Shown in pieces: positions 46,511 to 57,101 of a stretch of DNA of 64,000 nucleotides. The notes beneath the pieces are model-generated. The model was not told the origin of the DNA and searched no databases. It was given only the letters and a program-made list of their open reading frames with translations. The position numbers and the translations under genes were made by a program. The DNA is taken from the NCBI GenBank assembly GCA_033085395.1, contig JANQBS010000006.1, positions 62,001-126,000 on the forward strand, read 5' to 3'. Positions within the stretch are counted from its first letter, which is position 1, and each line of letters opens with the position of its first letter. This stretch comes from Xanthoparmelia taractica (lineage: Eukaryota > Ascomycota > Lecanoromycetes > Lecanorales > Parmeliaceae).

Positions 46511-47103
46511 TTTCCTGAGCTGTACCTGCAAGCTAGTATAGTGAGCATACAGATACTCGTACGATATAGGGCATCATTGAGCAAATTGACATGATCTCGG
46601 AAGGATGTGAGAGTAATAATGAGACAAAAAGCAACAACTCGTCAATGTTGAGGTCTTGGTATTGAAGGCAGTCCAAGCTGTTGAATGACTTTAGCGTACA
46701 CCAGAATGCTTCTACATATCATTATAGAGCTCTGAAAGAGTAACCACATGAGCCACTGATTCTTTGTTAGCCATAAGGGCAAAAATTAGAGCTTACTTAT
46801 ACTTGCGAAAGACTCCAGATTGGAGCAGAGCTCTGTTTTATTTATCGCCTAGGCGAGGCTTGGCGCCAAGCAGTTTCGCGAGCCGTTAGCGCCAAAAGCC
46901 CCGCACATATTATTGCTGTCCGACGTGAACCTCTTCCCTTCCTCACCATCAACCCTCATCTCAACAACGAGTAAGTACTTCTGCTGAGCTCTGGTACCTC
47001 ATTGGCTATATCAATGACCATAATTCGTTCAAGTCTTAGCGCTGTTGATCTTGGGCTGTTCGCTAACAGTCATGTTCTGGGTCAGATTACCTAGTTGTTG
47101 ACC
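46511..47103. promoter_or_regulatory. Bidirectional promoter and 5' leader of the eL41 gene
   Basis: Lies between the FHA kinase (-) and eL41 (+). A GC-rich cluster at about 46846-46905 includes palindromes CGCCTAGGCG and CTTGGCGCCAAG. A 5'-UTR intron is likely: donor GTAAGT at 46971, a CGCTAAC branch site near 47061 and an acceptor at 47085 or 47094. Leader introns are common in fungal ribosomal protein genes. Confidence 0.55.
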
Positions 47104-47270
47104 ATGAGAGCGAAGTGGAGGAAGAAGCGCGTTCGACGCCTCAAGCGTAAGAGAAGAAAGACGAGAGCCCGCAGGTATGGATCTCCTTGCCTTTAACCAT
47201 TATTGTGGTCGAAGTTACATCTGCAATTGATGGTGCACGTGCTAATATATGTCCCACCCACAGCAAGTAA
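47104..47270 (+). CDS. RPL41: 60S ribosomal protein eL41
   Basis: Twenty-five residues, nearly all basic, starting MRAKWRKKRVRRLKRKRR, which is the near-invariant eL41 sequence. Exon 1 is 47104-47174 and exon 2 only 47264-47270 (C AAG TAA after the split Ser codon), with an 89-nt GTATGG...CCACAG intron. eL41 is a single helix at the interface of the two ribosomal subunits. The gene is too small for ordinary gene finders, but length, composition and the splice all fit exactly. Confidence 0.95.
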
Positions 47271-47812
47271 ACATACCACCTACTCGATCTACGCTTTAAG
47301 CCTCTCCTGAAATCTCGTCCCCAATATTACCTCTACCCAAAGTAATTTCATCAACCTATACGGAACGAACATACTGGTTCGGACGAAATGCCAATGGAAA
47401 AAGATCTGGGTAGCAAAGACTGAATGGTGGAAAGGATGAGAGCGTGTCAAGCCATTGTCGAGCAGATCATGGGTGTTCTTGCATACGACATGTTGTGGAC
47501 GATTGTGAGGCATCACCATGAAGAAGTGGTCCTCTGCAGCATAGCAATAGCGTTAGGAAGCAAATGAGAATTGAAAAGCTTTTCTGTTGAGATGCTTTAT
47601 TCCTTCGGGCACCGTACAAAAATGTAGAATCTTTTTAATGTCTCCATTAGCCTCCATATGCTCCAGTATTAGCAGCCTCTACTAAGCCCACCGTTTCACG
47701 AGAGTACCAGTACGGCCCAGCCTCGCAATTTTTAAATGCATTATACAATGCCACCAACGCCACGCTATGCAACTTCTTGACAGTCCCTAGCGCTGATGCT
47801 CTTGATAGCGGC
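47271..47812. other. Intergenic between convergent genes
   Basis: 3' flanks of eL41 and AP-2 mu. No coding signal. Confidence 0.5.
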
Positions 47813-49236
47813 TTAAAACCTTCAGGATAATTAGTAACGTACACATATCATAGCTAGCGTTCTTAGCACGTACCTAATCTCGTAGCTGCCAGCCCTTGTC
47901 ATATACCGCACCCACTTCACGCTCCCATAATTACTCTTCTCAAACACCTTCAAATACCGCACCAGTAAACCCGAGCTCGTGAACATCAAGAGTGAAAAGC
48001 TCAAACTCAGTGGTGGCCTACTCCAAGCCTTTTGGTTTGTCATCGAAGTCAATGACGCTTCTGCAGAAAGAACATATTCGCTTTGTCCCGAAAATCTTGG
48101 GATCTTCCACACGATGTTGTTCTGCTCGGGCTCATACTTGGCTTTGCCTTGGGACACCCTCTCCGTAATTCTCGCGGCATTCAGCGGCGTCGGTACCCGG
48201 ACTACAACATTAGTAGCGAAGAGCTTGCTACCGTAATTGGCTTTGATGGCAATGCTATACTCGACCTTCGACTTTCCGATCTCATTGACAATAGCGTGGA
48301 TTTTGAAGGGCAGATTGACGTTCTCCGTAGCTCGATACCGCATGAGCTCGAACTCTCCATCTGGCGGTACGAACGAGATGATGCGGTCAGCATCGAATTT
48401 GCCCAGCTTGACGCACTGATGGAATTGGCAATCTTCAAGCGTCACACTACCTGCAGCTGCTTTCGTAGCTTTGGTACCTGCTGTGTTTCCTGACGGCGCT
48501 GAGAGGCTGTCGCCATCTAGTAGTAGCCGATCGTTAAGGCCGAACTTGCATTCCGGGGTCCCGGAGAGATAGGCACGCATGACGATCTGGCCATTGACAT
48601 CCGCTCGTAGTACTGTTCCAGTAGCTGACATCAAGAGATTCACGTCTTCTATCACGTCCACAAAGGCTTCATTCTTTCTATATCTTATATCTGATCGCCG
48701 CCAAGATAACGCGCCCGTAGCCTGCATTGTGATCCTTGACGAGTCCTCCATTGTTCGTTCTGACTTGACACCTTCCGTGGTTATGTACATCTTCAGCGTG
48801 TCTGTCTCCGTATTTTGAGGATAGCCAAAGTCCAAGATCTCTGCGTTACACGTCAGTCACCTACTCTATGGCTCATGTATACCTATGAAAGTCACCCACC
48901 ATCTAAAAGCTCGTAGACCAGCACAAAGTTGTTCTTCACAGCTTCCTCGTCGAACTTCCCAAAGTAGCCCCTCCCTAGCCCCACCAATCGATACAAGAAC
49001 TCGAACACCAGCGCCGCGTTGGCATTGCTCTTGGTTATCGCCACGAGATATATGTTCTCATGCTTGACATGGCTGAAGGTTGTTGATCCGAGAGTGAGTA
49101 TGGGAGATCGGACTTGAGCATTGGAAATGACCTGGATGCGGAAGACGTCTGCCAGACGTGGGCGACAATCATTTCGGAATGCACGGAAGATGAGATTCTC
49201 GCCTTTCTGGTTGAAGATGAGAATACCGGATAGCAT
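47813..49236 (-). CDS. APM4: AP-2 clathrin adaptor complex mu subunit
   Basis: Exons 49236-48900, 48840-47874 and 47819-47813 give 436 residues, the usual AP-2 mu length. The medium subunit binds tyrosine-based cargo signals and couples AP-2 to clathrin at the plasma membrane. The N-terminal longin-like part starts MLSGILIFNQKGENLIFRAF and reaches NNFVLVYELLDEILDFGYPQ across the first splice. The C-terminal mu-homology domain has RKNEAFVDVIEDVNLLMSAT, SGTPECKFGLNDRL and ends TRAGSYEIRF. The last exon contributes only 7 nt (the final base of Arg, Phe and stop). Its intron has a perfect TACTAAT branch site and a TGAAG acceptor. Skipping that splice would replace the conserved C-terminal Phe with about 13 unrelated residues. 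Confidence 0.94.
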
Positions 49237-49565
49237 CTTTAATAGTGTGGTCGATGGAGGCTCATGCAGGCCCAAACCTCGTGAACTATCTTGCCCTAGA
49301 CCCAAAACGTGCATTTGCGATCACCAATGATTTGCGACTGTTGACTAGATGTTGCTTTCTTGACGTTACATTGGAATTGATTCAGAATTACTAGGTTTTC
49401 CGCGCAGAATGGTAAAGTTAGCGTCTACGCCTTACTATAGACAAGAGGTGAAGGTATATATCTGGATAGGACACTTGGGAAAGACGTAAAAGGTAGCTAG
49501 ATACACAGGTGAGGACGTTGGCGAGGGGCGAATGGAATGAAATGGGTATGGCCTTCTCAAAAATT
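49237..49565. other. Intergenic
   Basis: Promoter of AP-2 mu and 3' flank of the succinyl-CoA ligase gene. No gene. Confidence 0.5.
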
Positions 49566-50789
49566 TCAGATCAGATCTCGCTTTACAAATTCAGCGTGTA
49601 AAGTCTTGCCGAGAGCGGCTGGACTGCGCTCAACGATAACCCCAGCAGCCTCCAATGCAGATATCTTCGAATCCGCGCCTCCTTTACCGCCACTCACGAT
49701 AGCACCTGATGATTGGGTAAGCATGGATTGTGAAGTGTAGGGACAGAAAATATCATACCCGCATGGCCCATCCTCCTCCCTGGTGGTGCGGATATACCTG
49801 CGATGAAACTCACAGCAGGCTTGTTTGATGTATTGTTTGCTTTTAAGAAGTCTGCAGCGTCTTCCTCGGCAGAACCTCCAATTTCGCCAATCATTATTAT
49901 GCCGTCTGTCTCCTCATCCTCCAAGAACACTTTCAGGCAGTCGATAAAATTTGTGCCCGAGAAAGGATCTCCTCCGATACCAACGACAAGTGATTGGCCA
50001 AGACCGGCCTGCGTCGTCTGATTGACAGCCTCATATGTGAGAGTACCAGACCGTGACACGATCCCTATCCGTCCTCGTTTGTGGATGAAGCCTGGCATGA
50101 TCCCAATCTTGCATTGGCCCGGAGCTATTATACCAGGACAATTGGGTCCCACCAATCTCGTTTTGCCTTGGCTTTTCAGTATGTCGGTAATACGGACCAT
50201 ATCATGTTGGGGGATTCCTTCCGTAATGCAGACGACGAGGGGCATCTCTGCTTCAACAGCTTCCTCGATACCGGCGGCGGCAAGGGGTGGTCTGATACGT
50301 TATCAGTAACTATCTCAGTCTCACGCTCGGTGCATGGGGTATAGATAGAATCCAAGAGGGTTCCTCACGGGACGAAGATCGCGGATGCAGTTGCACCCGT
50401 CTCTTTGATAGCATCGCTAACTTTGGCGAAGACTGGTTTTCCCAGATGGGTCTCTCCGGCTTTCTTTGGATTAGTACCGCCGACGACATTGGTTCCTGCC
50501 TCCCATTAATCTTATGTTCTGTCCCATACCTCAGCGTAGTGAATACCGTAGTCAATAGCCTGCTGGGCGTGGAAGCTGTGGAGTAATTAGCAGACTTTGC
50601 GGTCACTCTTACATGCTCACTAACACACCTTCCTTGCTTGCCAGTAAAGCCCTGGAAGATAACTTTGGTATCTTTATTTATGCGGAGGTTCTCTGCTGTT
50701 GCGGCATATGCAGAAGTTGCAGTCGAATAGCTCTGCCTCCTGGCAGCAGCCTGCAAGGCGCCAGCCGTACGACGGCTGAAGACCTGCAT
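49566..50789 (-). CDS. LSC1: Succinyl-CoA ligase alpha subunit, mitochondrial
   Basis: Five exons (50789-50629, 50575-50547, 50495-50369, 50291-49759, 49705-49566) close to 329 residues. The enzyme interconverts succinyl-CoA and succinate with nucleotide phosphorylation in the TCA cycle. The start MQVFSRRTAGALQAAARRQS is a good mitochondrial presequence. The CoA-binding fold shows KVIFQGFTGKQG, FHAQQAIDYGTNVVGGTNPK and VGPNCPGII. The phosphohistidine loop reads MGHAGAIVSGGKGG across the last splice. Exon 2 is only 29 nt. Two possible donors exist in this area; the one giving DYGTNVVGG restores the conserved sequence. The C-terminus is FVKRDLI. Confidence 0.94.
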
Positions 50790-50993
50790 CACTATAAAAT
50801 AGCGAATGGTCAAACCCACAAGTACCGACGATAATGGTTGTATAACGGTGGAGCAAGATGGGGTACTTGTAGTGAAGCTCCAACGGCGCGCTAGCGGTCC
50901 CCTCACAATCTGAACCCTGCATTGAATTTTGAGCATCGAGTTACTACAACTGTTTCTGCTTTACACCCTCTAAGCCATTATTAAAAGAAAGCC
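50790..50993. promoter_or_regulatory. Short bidirectional promoter, LSC1-ELP3
   Basis: Only 204 bp separate the two start codons, so both transcripts must be driven from shared or overlapping promoter DNA. No specific factor site was recognised. Confidence 0.6.
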
Positions 50994-52706
50994 ATGACCA
51001 CACAGACTGTCACCGCTCCGGCGGTGACAAAAGTCAAGCTATCCAAAAATGAGAAGCTACCGCCAGAGAACGAGCGATACATGAGAGCCTGCTCGGACAT
51101 TGCCAGCGCCTTAATACAGGATCATGAAGCTCAGCAAGATGACGCTGCGCCGAAGAAAGACCTCAATCTGAATAGTCTTAGAGGCCAAATGGCAAAGAAA
51201 CATAGGCTAAGCACTCAGCCTCCATTAACAGCCATAATAGCAGCTGTCCCCGAACATTACAAGAAATATATTTTGCCAAAGCTGATAGCGAAACCAATAC
51301 GGACGTCGTCTGGTATTGCAGTTGTGGCAGTCATGTGCAAGCCCCATCGTTGTCCACATATTGCTTATACTGGCAATATTTGCGTCTACTGTCCTGGAGG
51401 TCCTGATTCGGATTTTGAGTACTCCACACAGTCATACACTGGCTACGAGCCAACATCAATGCGGGCAATACGAGCTCGCTATGATCCGTTTGAGCAGGCT
51501 CGAGGCCGAGTGGATCAAATCAAATCACTGGGTCACAGTGTGGACAAGGTCGAGTACATAGTAATGGGAGGTACTTTCATGTCATTACCGGAGGGTTACC
51601 GAGACGAATTCATATCACAACTACACAACGCATTGAGTGGTTACCAAGGGACTAATGTTGATGAAGCCGTGGAAGCAGGAGAAATGAGCGACATCAAGTG
51701 CGTTGGAATTACGATCGAGACGAGGCCGGATTACTGTCTGGAGCCGCATCTGAGCAGTATGCTTCGGTACGGGTGCACACGGTTGGAGATAGGTGTTCAG
51801 TCACTCTACGAGGATGTTGCGAGAGATACAAATAGAGGTCACACTGTTGCATCGGTAGCAGAAACCTTCAAGCTGGCAAAGGATGCAGGTTTCAAGGTCG
51901 TCAGCCATATGATGCCTGATCTGCCAAATGTGGGTATGGAACGGGACCTTGATCAATTTCGAGAATACTTTGAGAACCCAGACTTCCGTACCGATGGCCT
52001 TAAAATATACCCCACCCTGGTAATTCGGGGCACCGGATTATACGAGCTATGGCGGACAGGAAGGTACAAGAACTACACTCCGAACGCACTAATAGACCTG
52101 GTAGCCCGAATTCTAGCCCTCGTGCCTCCATGGACTCGAATATACCGAGTCCAGCGAGACATCCCAATGCCGTTAGTAACGTCTGGTGTTGAGAATGGCA
52201 ATCTTCGAGAACTGGCGTTGAGTCGCATGAAGGATTTTGGCACTACCTGTCGAGACGTCCGAACACGTGAAGTAGGCATCAACGAGGTCAAGAACAAGAT
52301 TCGTCCCTCTCAAGTCGAGCTAATACGCAGAGACTACGTTGCTAACGCCGGTTGGGAGACTTTCCTAGCTTATGAGGACCCGAAGCAAGATATTTTGATC
52401 GCACTGCTACGCCTACGAAAGTGTAGTAACACACATACGTTCCGACCTGAGCTCAAGTCTCAACCCACGAGTGTGGTAAGGGAGCTGCACGTATATGGCT
52501 TGGCGGTACCAGTACATTCGAGAGATCCCAGAAAGTTTCAGCATCAAGGGTATGGAACGTTGCTGATGGAGGAGGCGGAAAGGATTGCGAGAGACGAGCA
52601 TGGAAGTCAGAAGATCAGTGTCATTTCTGGCGTTGGGGTACGGTCGTACTACGGGAAGTTAGGATATACGCTTGATGGAGTAAGCGATTCCTGGCCATGT
52701 GAATGA
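50994..52706 (+). CDS. ELP3: Elongator catalytic subunit ELP3
   Basis: Single-exon, 570 residues. Elp3 is the catalytic subunit of Elongator, which modifies wobble uridines of tRNAs (cm5U-type side chains). A radical-SAM domain holds the Cys cluster HRCPHIAYTGNICVYCPGG (about 113-136), followed by YEPTSMRAIRARYDPF, ITIETRPDYC and LEIGVQSLYEDV. The C-terminal GNAT acetyltransferase domain includes RELHVYGLAVPV and the acetyl-CoA-binding loop HQGYGTLLMEEAERIAR (about 515-535), then GVGVRSYYGKLGY. All family signatures are present and the length is close to other eukaryotic Elp3 proteins. The N-terminal roughly 90 residues, including a Lys-rich tRNA-contact stretch, are intact. Confidence 0.97.
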   Translation: MTTQTVTAPAVTKVKLSKNEKLPPENERYMRACSDIASALIQDHEAQQDDAAPKKDLNLNSLRGQMAKKHRLSTQPPLTAIIAAVPEHYKKYILPKLIAKPIRTSSGIAVVAVMCKPHRCPHIAYTGNICVYCPGGPDSDFEYSTQSYTGYEPTSMRAIRARYDPFEQARGRVDQIKSLGHSVDKVEYIVMGGTFMSLPEGYRDEFISQLHNALSGYQGTNVDEAVEAGEMSDIKCVGITIETRPDYCLEPHLSSMLRYGCTRLEIGVQSLYEDVARDTNRGHTVASVAETFKLAKDAGFKVVSHMMPDLPNVGMERDLDQFREYFENPDFRTDGLKIYPTLVIRGTGLYELWRTGRYKNYTPNALIDLVARILALVPPWTRIYRVQRDIPMPLVTSGVENGNLRELALSRMKDFGTTCRDVRTREVGINEVKNKIRPSQVELIRRDYVANAGWETFLAYEDPKQDILIALLRLRKCSNTHTFRPELKSQPTSVVRELHVYGLAVPVHSRDPRKFQHQGYGTLLMEEAERIARDEHGSQKISVISGVGVRSYYGKLGYTLDGVSDSWPCE

Positions 52707-53088
52707 ACGATCCTACTGACCAACGACAGCCATATATGTCAAAGGTGCTAGAGAAAAGGGAGAGTATGGACGACAGCGACAAGGACTGACGAACCGTATA
52801 AAAAGTACAATGTGACATGCGAAGACGAATCACGCACCGTGAGCATCGGTTAAGGTTAGTATATTGCTGGAGTCCGGTTGTCAAAATCTGTCATAGCGAG
52901 GCGAACGGAGCATAAGGATACGTACAAGCATGTACCTCTTGGAGCATAGAGACACATTCACTTCATGAAGTCAATTCCTAGCGAGCTACATTCGATGAAG
53001 GGTCATAATAGAAACCCAATCTATACATAGCCTCAAAAAACGCCCAATCCTATCGCCCTCCCTATCCATCTAATCCCCCCAACGCCCC
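52707..53088. other. Intergenic between convergent genes
   Basis: 3' flanks of ELP3 and the V-ATPase subunit f-like gene. No coding signal. Confidence 0.5.
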
Positions 53089-53657
53089 CTAATTAAGCGT
53101 TATAGCCCCCTTCTTACTCTGCCGTACATGTAAAAACGCCTGGAAACCGCAGAAAACGAGGAAGACCTATATCCGACACAGACATAGACCTGTCAGCTTA
53201 TAATTTCCCGTCTTATCCACTTGACCAAAGAGGATATATATTTTGGGAACGGGGGTCCCATTCGTTCCGAACGAAAGTTTGAGGGGAGTGGTGTGTGTAG
53301 CATACCGCATAGACGACGACAGCCGCGAAAACCGAGCCAGCGACCGCTTTCCCATCCTTGGGGTCCTTCGTACTGCCCATCATGCTATGGTGGCCCGCCT
53401 GAGAGAGGGTTTCCCTACGTTAGCATTTATAGTCTTCCTGATCGATGGGTGTGAGCGGGCATCCCCCGCGCGCGAGAGACATACGCTGAAGAGACCGCCG
53501 ATGATGGAGAGTATTATGATTGCGAAGACGGAGACGACGACGCTGTATCGGGATATATAGTCAGTCTCAAGCTGGTACGAAGTAGTATTCAGAGCGGAGC
53601 AGTAGTAGGGGGGGCTCACCAGCTCCATGCGTTGAGGGCGGAAACGACGGGCTTCAT
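53089..53657 (-). CDS. V-ATPase Vo subunit f, RNase-kappa family
   Basis: Four small exons (53657-53620, 53542-53485, 53398-53306, 53166-53089) with introns of 77, 86 and 139 nt close to an 88-residue protein. Two membrane helices are evident: VVVSVFAIIILSIIGGLF and VFAAVVVYAVFLVFCGFQ. Between them lies a conserved-looking loop, MMGSTKDPKDGKAVAGS. The start MKPVVSALNAW, the GS.xDPxDGxAVA loop and FVFCGFQ-like second helix agree with the yeast 85-residue protein YPR170W-B, identified as subunit f of the V-ATPase membrane sector, and with animal RNase kappa. It would sit in the vacuolar proton-pump Vo ring. A gene this small and this fragmented is easily missed by annotation. Confidence 0.82.
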
Positions 53658-54770
53658 GGTGATGGCTGAGGGGGAGGCGCGAGGTGGTAGATGGTAGATG
53701 ATAAGGAGATGGCGAGCGCCGAGGGGAATAGAGGTGTCGTCAGTGAGGCAGAGAATCAGAGTCTGTCGATGGTAAAGATCGTGGGATGGGGGTGGTGGGA
53801 ATGCTGCGCTGGCTCGGGAAGATAGATATCTAAGGTAGGATGAATTTGTATAGCCTTGACGGTTACCTTAAGCCTGGTTGCCAAGACCCTCCCGATTGGG
53901 CATCGGGTTCGATTGTTATCGCGCTACCTTACTTAAATAGTCGTCATATAATTGAAGATGATCCTGAGTAACTGCGTACCTTGAATACGAGTTGATATTG
54001 AAAGAATTAGTTATTTATCTGTTTTGAATCTACCTTAGTTCTAAGTTGAATGTCTCACCTTACCAACCAATCAACTAATCCCAATCCCCTCCAACAGGCT
54101 TGCTCCACCAAAGCATCAACACGTTCAACCACCCTGGTTATACAAGACCCTGGTGAGCAATCCCTTTTTCCGTTCTTCCCTCCATACACCACTCTTCTTC
54201 CACAGGACTCTGGTCCGAGAACCCCAGAATGGCTTCTCATGGTCAACGGTCTCTTCGGACAGATGGTTCCGAATCTGGAATCGAGGAAGCCGGAGATTCT
54301 GAGCATGAATTTTCGATGAAGGAGAAGGGGGCAAAGTTGAGATGAGGTGATGGCGGATGTGGTGGAGGCTTGCAGCAATAATGAATGAAATCTACGCCTC
54401 TAAGTATCCCTATCGTGATATGGTTCGGTCCATAAACACTTAGGGCACCTCTTTGGCTGCACAGGATGCTGGTAAGATGTGGACCAGCGTGAGGTGGCCT
54501 TGACAATTGCTGTCATCTTTGTCATGGATACGTGGCAATTCTATTGTACTCCATGTGAACCAAGCGATGCAAGGCCACCCTTGCAATTCTCCTTCAATTT
54601 CTCTGCTTTATACACTGATATACCTCTCTACGTACGCTAAAATATATAAATGTTCTACTTCTGATGCTTTTGGCCGCTGCAGTACTCCGATCCAGATTTT
54701 GGGCGTCTTCTTGATAATAGTATCCGGCTACTTTACTCTGTGGGCACGAGGAAGTGCCTCTGACCAGCAA
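53658..54770. other. Divergent intergenic region
   Basis: Upstream of both the subunit f-like gene (-) and the TDA3-like gene (+). Short frames (54050-54319, and open frame from 54507) have no motif and are probably leader or non-coding DNA. Confidence 0.5.
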
Positions 54771-56054
54771 ATGACGCTGAAGACTCCGAGCTCGGAGCCA
54801 AAGAACATTGTTATCATTGGTATGGCACCCTTTGCTGACCATTATCTCTCTATTTCTCACTGTTTGTATGCAGGAGGCGGCATCATTGGCTGTTCAACCG
54901 CATACTTTCTCACTCGCCATGCTTACTATAACCCAAAAGTTCATTCAATAGTCATCTTGGAGGCCAGCAAAATCGCCGGCGGGTCTTCCGGAAAGGCTGG
55001 CGGTCTTCTTGCCGAAAGGGCGACTCCGAAATGTCTCGCACCGTTGAGCTTCAAGACTCATGCAGCATTGGCTAAGAAGCACGGGGGAGATAAGATCTGG
55101 GGCTACAGAAGTGTTTACTGTGCTGATGTCGAACTTCAAGCACAGGATGTTGGCCAGAAAGTTGGGGCAGCTAATAGTGCCAAGAACGATGTATTCGCAC
55201 GGTCCGCTGAGGTTCCTTTGGAGCTAGACTGGTTGCTCCCTGGAAGTGTCAAGTCCTATAAAGAGTTGGGGAATCCAAGCAATTCCGGTCAGGTGAACCC
55301 ATACATGTTGACTAAGACGTTAGCGGAGTTAGCAGAAGATCATGGCGCCAGGATCATCATTGGCTCTGCTACTGCTATTAACTATGCCGAGAACAATCAA
55401 AGCATCGTGTCGGTCCAGTACAGTCAGAACGGCACGACCAACTCTTTGCCTGCTACCGATATCTTGCTCTCCGCTGGTCCGTGGACACCTAAACTCTTTA
55501 CCAGGGTACATTTGAAGGCGCCTAGAGGCCACAGCGTGGTGGTCAAGCCTTCGAGGAACTTGTCGCCGTATGTATTATTCTCCAGCATTGCTCGGCCGTC
55601 CAATGGGAGCTTAGAACACATACTTTCTCCAGAAATCTATCCCAGACCAGGTGATCGACTTCACAACTTCGACTCTGTATATGCTTGCGGCCCTGACAGT
55701 TATGACGTTCCCTTACCGGATACAAGTGAGTCCGTGGCTGTCGACGATCAAAGCTGCAATGACATATGGACCGCTGTCAAGAGCATCTCGCAAGAGATCC
55801 ATGACGGTGAAGTTATTACAAAGCAAGCATGCTATAAACCGCAGATAAGACCTCACGAGGAAGATGAGGAGGTTGGACCAATGGTAGGACCAACGGGGAT
55901 CAAAGGCCTATGGCTGGCGACAGGTCATGATGAATGGGGCATACAAAATGGGCCAGGAACAGGGCTCGTCATGAGCGAAATGATATTTGAAGGAGCTGCT
56001 CACAGTGCAGACTGTGACTCTCTGGATCCGAAGCACTTCTTGGAAGACGGTTGA
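54771..56054 (+). CDS. TDA3-like FAD-dependent oxidoreductase
   Basis: Exons 54771-54819 and 54874-56054 (54-nt GTATGG...TGCAG intron) give 409 residues. Splicing creates the dinucleotide motif NIVIIGGGIIGCSTAYFLTR, which validates the junction. It is followed by the D-amino-acid-oxidase-superfamily segment AGGSSGKAGGLLAE and KKHGGDKIWGYRSV. The C-terminus has GIKGLWLATGHDEWGIQNGP, the flavin-closing motif shared with yeast Tda3 and its fungal relatives. Tda3-type proteins are linked to late-endosome traffic and to topoisomerase I damage tolerance; the substrate is unknown. The frame is open upstream to 54507 without motif, so I take the ATG at 54771 just before the Rossmann strand. Confidence 0.87.
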   Translation: MTLKTPSSEPKNIVIIGMAPFADHYLSISHCLYAGGGIIGCSTAYFLTRHAYYNPKVHSIVILEASKIAGGSSGKAGGLLAERATPKCLAPLSFKTHAALAKKHGGDKIWGYRSVYCADVELQAQDVGQKVGAANSAKNDVFARSAEVPLELDWLLPGSVKSYKELGNPSNSGQVNPYMLTKTLAELAEDHGARIIIGSATAINYAENNQSIVSVQYSQNGTTNSLPATDILLSAGPWTPKLFTRVHLKAPRGHSVVVKPSRNLSPYVLFSSIARPSNGSLEHILSPEIYPRPGDRLHNFDSVYACGPDSYDVPLPDTSESVAVDDQSCNDIWTAVKSISQEIHDGEVITKQACYKPQIRPHEEDEEVGPMVGPTGIKGLWLATGHDEWGIQNGPGTGLVMSEMIFEGAAHSADCDSLDPKHFLEDG

Positions 56055-57101
56055 TCTTTGGAGCAGTTGAATATGAGTGCTTTTCCGGTACGTTAACGCA
56101 TTAATAACTACGGAAAAGCTGGCTAATGAACATTGATACGGCAGTATGGAGTTCCGAAAAACTTGAAATGTAAACTTCCCAAGTTTGAAGAAGTCACAGA
56201 CCAGCGTAACGCCAGAGCTCGTGCACTTCATCTCGAACGTTCGGTAAAAGATCTTGAGTGCCAGTGCTACTATTCATTAACCAGACACATGGCTCAGAAA
56301 CCTTGTCCATCTTTACTCTAAATCTCGTTTTAAGAAGAGGTACCTGAGCTGGACGTCTCTAAAAGCGGCCTAGTTTGCTCGATCGTTTCCTAGAGACGTA
56401 ACCCGTTGTGCATTGTCATCGAGTAGGGCATGGGCACAACAGCTTTATCAGTTCATCAAGTTTGATATCTAACAGTTGATACTCGTATGACCCAAATGTT
56501 GGCTTCACGGATGAATCGAAGCCTTTCCATAAAGACTAGCACAACTTTAGTATTCGAAAAACTTCTGTATAAGTAAGTATCAGAAATCTTATTGCAGTGG
56601 CTGGTAGTCGTTCATTTACAGCTAATTTCAGCCTTCGCACTGAATAAAGACGGCTGTGGAGCGAGACCTTCTTTGCGATCTGGAGATGGACATCTCTGGA
56701 TTACTTGCGTTGTCAGGAATATTAGGAGTTTCAAAATGTACCTGTAACGAGTCAGGTCCACATTATCAAGTGAGCCATTCGTGGCGGTAAAACAGTAATG
56801 AGGTGCCTTAAGTGTTAAGTAGCCTCGCGATGGCACACTACTAGTGCATAAGTAGTTATGTGGTTCATGGTATGCATGTGAATTGAACTAAGCTATGAAT
56901 CGCCTCTCGTCCTTGCCATGGACCCCCTCGTGAGTCATTTTGCTATGAGTGGTGGGTTGATGAGAAGTGACCGCATCTAGTTTTGAGATTGCTTGCTAGT
57001 GCGAATATGGACAGTGTTGGGGCAGAGAGCAAGCAAGGACGAACTCGAACACAAGGAAACGAAAAAGCAGCTTGAGGAACTGAGAGGAAGACGGCGTGTC
57101 C
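56055..57101. other. Intergenic
   Basis: No supported gene; short frames lack motifs. Confidence 0.5.

Noticed and set aside
50496..50530. Alternative 34-nt intron in LSC1 (GTATGG donor)
   Set aside because: Too short and in the wrong phase; the upstream GTATTC donor gives the conserved DYGTNVVGG junction.
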